Assembly: GCA_011372845.1 (NCBI GenBank)
Contig: DSAI01000209.1
Coordinates: 1-13,008, forward strand
Length of the DNA stretch: 13,008 bases
Reading direction: 5' to 3'
From: Actinomycetota bacterium
GTDB lineage: Bacteria > Actinomycetota > Coriobacteriia > Anaerosomatales > Anaerosomataceae
This document shows positions 12,229-13,008 of the stretch, piece after piece; position 1 is the first letter of the stretch, and each line of letters opens with the position of its first letter. A program made the position numbers and the translations under genes. The notes under the pieces were generated by a model. The model was not told where the DNA came from, did no database searches, and saw only the letters and a list, made by a program, of their open reading frames with translations.

Positions 12229-13008
12229 TCAGCGCACCATCGGCTTCGTCTTGAGGCTGAATTTCGTGCAGAACATCTCGATGACATGCGAAAGGGGGAG
12301 GCTCGTGCCCCGCTCGGCGATACTGTATCGAGCGCGGACGGCGGGCTTGCCCAGGTCCAGCAGGCGGGAGAGGTCGACCGGGGTGGCCACAAGCACGACG
12401 TCGGCATCGCAGGCCTGTACCGTTGTTTCGAGATCGGCGAGCTGGTCTTTCGAGTAGCCCATCGCGGGAAGCACCTCGGTAAGGTGCGGGAACTTGTCGA
12501 GTGTGGCCTTGATGCTGCGCACGGCGAACGGCCGCGGGTCCACGAGCTCGGCTGCGCCGGCGCGCCTGGCGGCTACCGCGCCAGCGCCGTAGGGCATGCC
12601 GCCGTGGGTCACGGTGGGACCGTCCTCGATCACGAGCACGCTCTTACCCTCAAGCGCGGAGGTGTCCACGTCGATCACCGAGTCGGTCTCTATCACTATC
12701 GCGGTGGGGTTGTGCTCGAGCGCAGCTGCCCGCACGGCGGCCACGTCGTCGGGATCGGCGCTGTCGACCTTGTTGATCACGAGCACCGTGGCGCGCAGGA
12801 AATTGGCCTCCCCGGGATGGTATAGGCGCTCGTGGCCGGCCCGGTGAGGGTCGAGTGCGACGATCTCAAGGTCTGAGCGGTAGAAGGGGAGGTCGTTGTT
12901 CCCTCCATCCCAGACGATCACATCCGCCTCTTTCTCGGCCTCACGCAGGATGCGCTCATAGTCGACGCCCGCCATCACCACGGCGCCCTCCTCGATGAGC
13001 GGTTCGTA
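12229..13008 (-). CDS. Cyclic 2,3-diphosphoglycerate synthase-like GTPase (COG2403-like), C-terminal part
   Basis: The gene runs off the right edge: the frame stays open to 13008, and 259 residues are visible. Positions count from the right edge. Family marks seen are YEPLIEEGAVVMAGVDYERI, the segment ADVIVWDGGNNDLPF (28-42), DPHRAGHE, a GTP-type NKVD motif (79-82), a GPTVTHGGMPYGAG loop and VDPRPFAVRSI. This pattern fits the family of cyclic 2,3-diphosphoglycerate synthases (CpgS, known from methanogens, which close the ring with ATP) and their many uncharacterised bacterial relatives, often labelled GTPase. The missing part should hold the N-terminal Rossmann-like nucleotide domain. In a bacterium the real product is uncertain. 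It lies on the opposite strand to every other gene here, behind a shared terminator. Confidence 0.8.
   Translation of the reverse strand, partial: YEPLIEEGAVVMAGVDYERILREAEKEADVIVWDGGNNDLPFYRSDLEIVALDPHRAGHERLYHPGEANFLRATVLVINKVDSADPDDVAAVRAAALEHNPTAIVIETDSVIDVDTSALEGKSVLVIEDGPTVTHGGMPYGAGAVAARRAGAAELVDPRPFAVRSIKATLDKFPHLTEVLPAMGYSKDQLADLETTVQACDADVVLVATPVDLSRLLDLGKPAVRARYSIAERGTSLPLSHVIEMFCTKFSLKTKPMVR

Overview
The window is GC-rich bacterial DNA. Genes are tightly packed, have strong AGGAGG-type ribosome binding sites, and start with ATG or GTG. The gene set (ECF-type sigma/anti-sigma pair, paired DegV proteins, MMPL transporter, a COG2403-like GTPase related to cyclic 2,3-diphosphoglycerate synthase) fits a high-GC Gram-positive, possibly an anaerobic actinobacterium near the Coriobacteriia. 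That placement is inference from gene content and base composition; there is no rRNA or other marker gene here.

Layout, left to right. (1) 1-1059: the 3' end of a sigma-70-family sigma factor, overlapping by ATGA a membrane-anchored zinc-finger anti-sigma factor. (2) 1066-3799: after a perfect 13-bp hairpin that covers the next ribosome binding site comes a NAD-salvage operon, pncB (nicotinate phosphoribosyltransferase) and pncA (nicotinamidase), followed by a flavodoxin-fold protein with an iron-sulfur-type cysteine cluster. (3) 3933-4556: a small secreted, acidic, low-complexity protein of unknown role, followed by a terminator-like stem-loop. (4) 4695-9383: a 36-bp near-perfect palindromic operator, a TetR regulator, an MMPL/RND-type membrane transporter overlapping it by 7 bp, and a large exported helical protein carrying three 66-residue repeats; a strong stem-loop follows. 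(5) 9517-12171: two different DegV-family (fatty-acid-binding) proteins and an alpha/beta-hydrolase in one operon. (6) 12229-13008, minus strand: the C-terminal part of a cyclic 2,3-diphosphoglycerate synthase-like GTPase, separated from the plus-strand operon by a 15-bp convergent stem-loop.

Working together: pncA deamidates nicotinamide and pncB turns the nicotinate into nicotinate mononucleotide, so that pair is a complete salvage route. The TetR-MMPL-exported-protein cassette looks like a self-regulated envelope export system in which the exported coiled-coil protein partners the transporter. The DegV-DegV-hydrolase operon suggests handling of acyl chains (release by an esterase, binding by DegV proteins). 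No CRISPR, insertion sequence, prophage, tRNA or rRNA was seen. The items most worth a second look are the hairpin over the pncB ribosome binding site, the TetR operator and its cassette, the 66-residue repeats, the divergent DegV pair and the bacterial cDPG-synthase-like gene. No gap between genes exceeds 300 bases.
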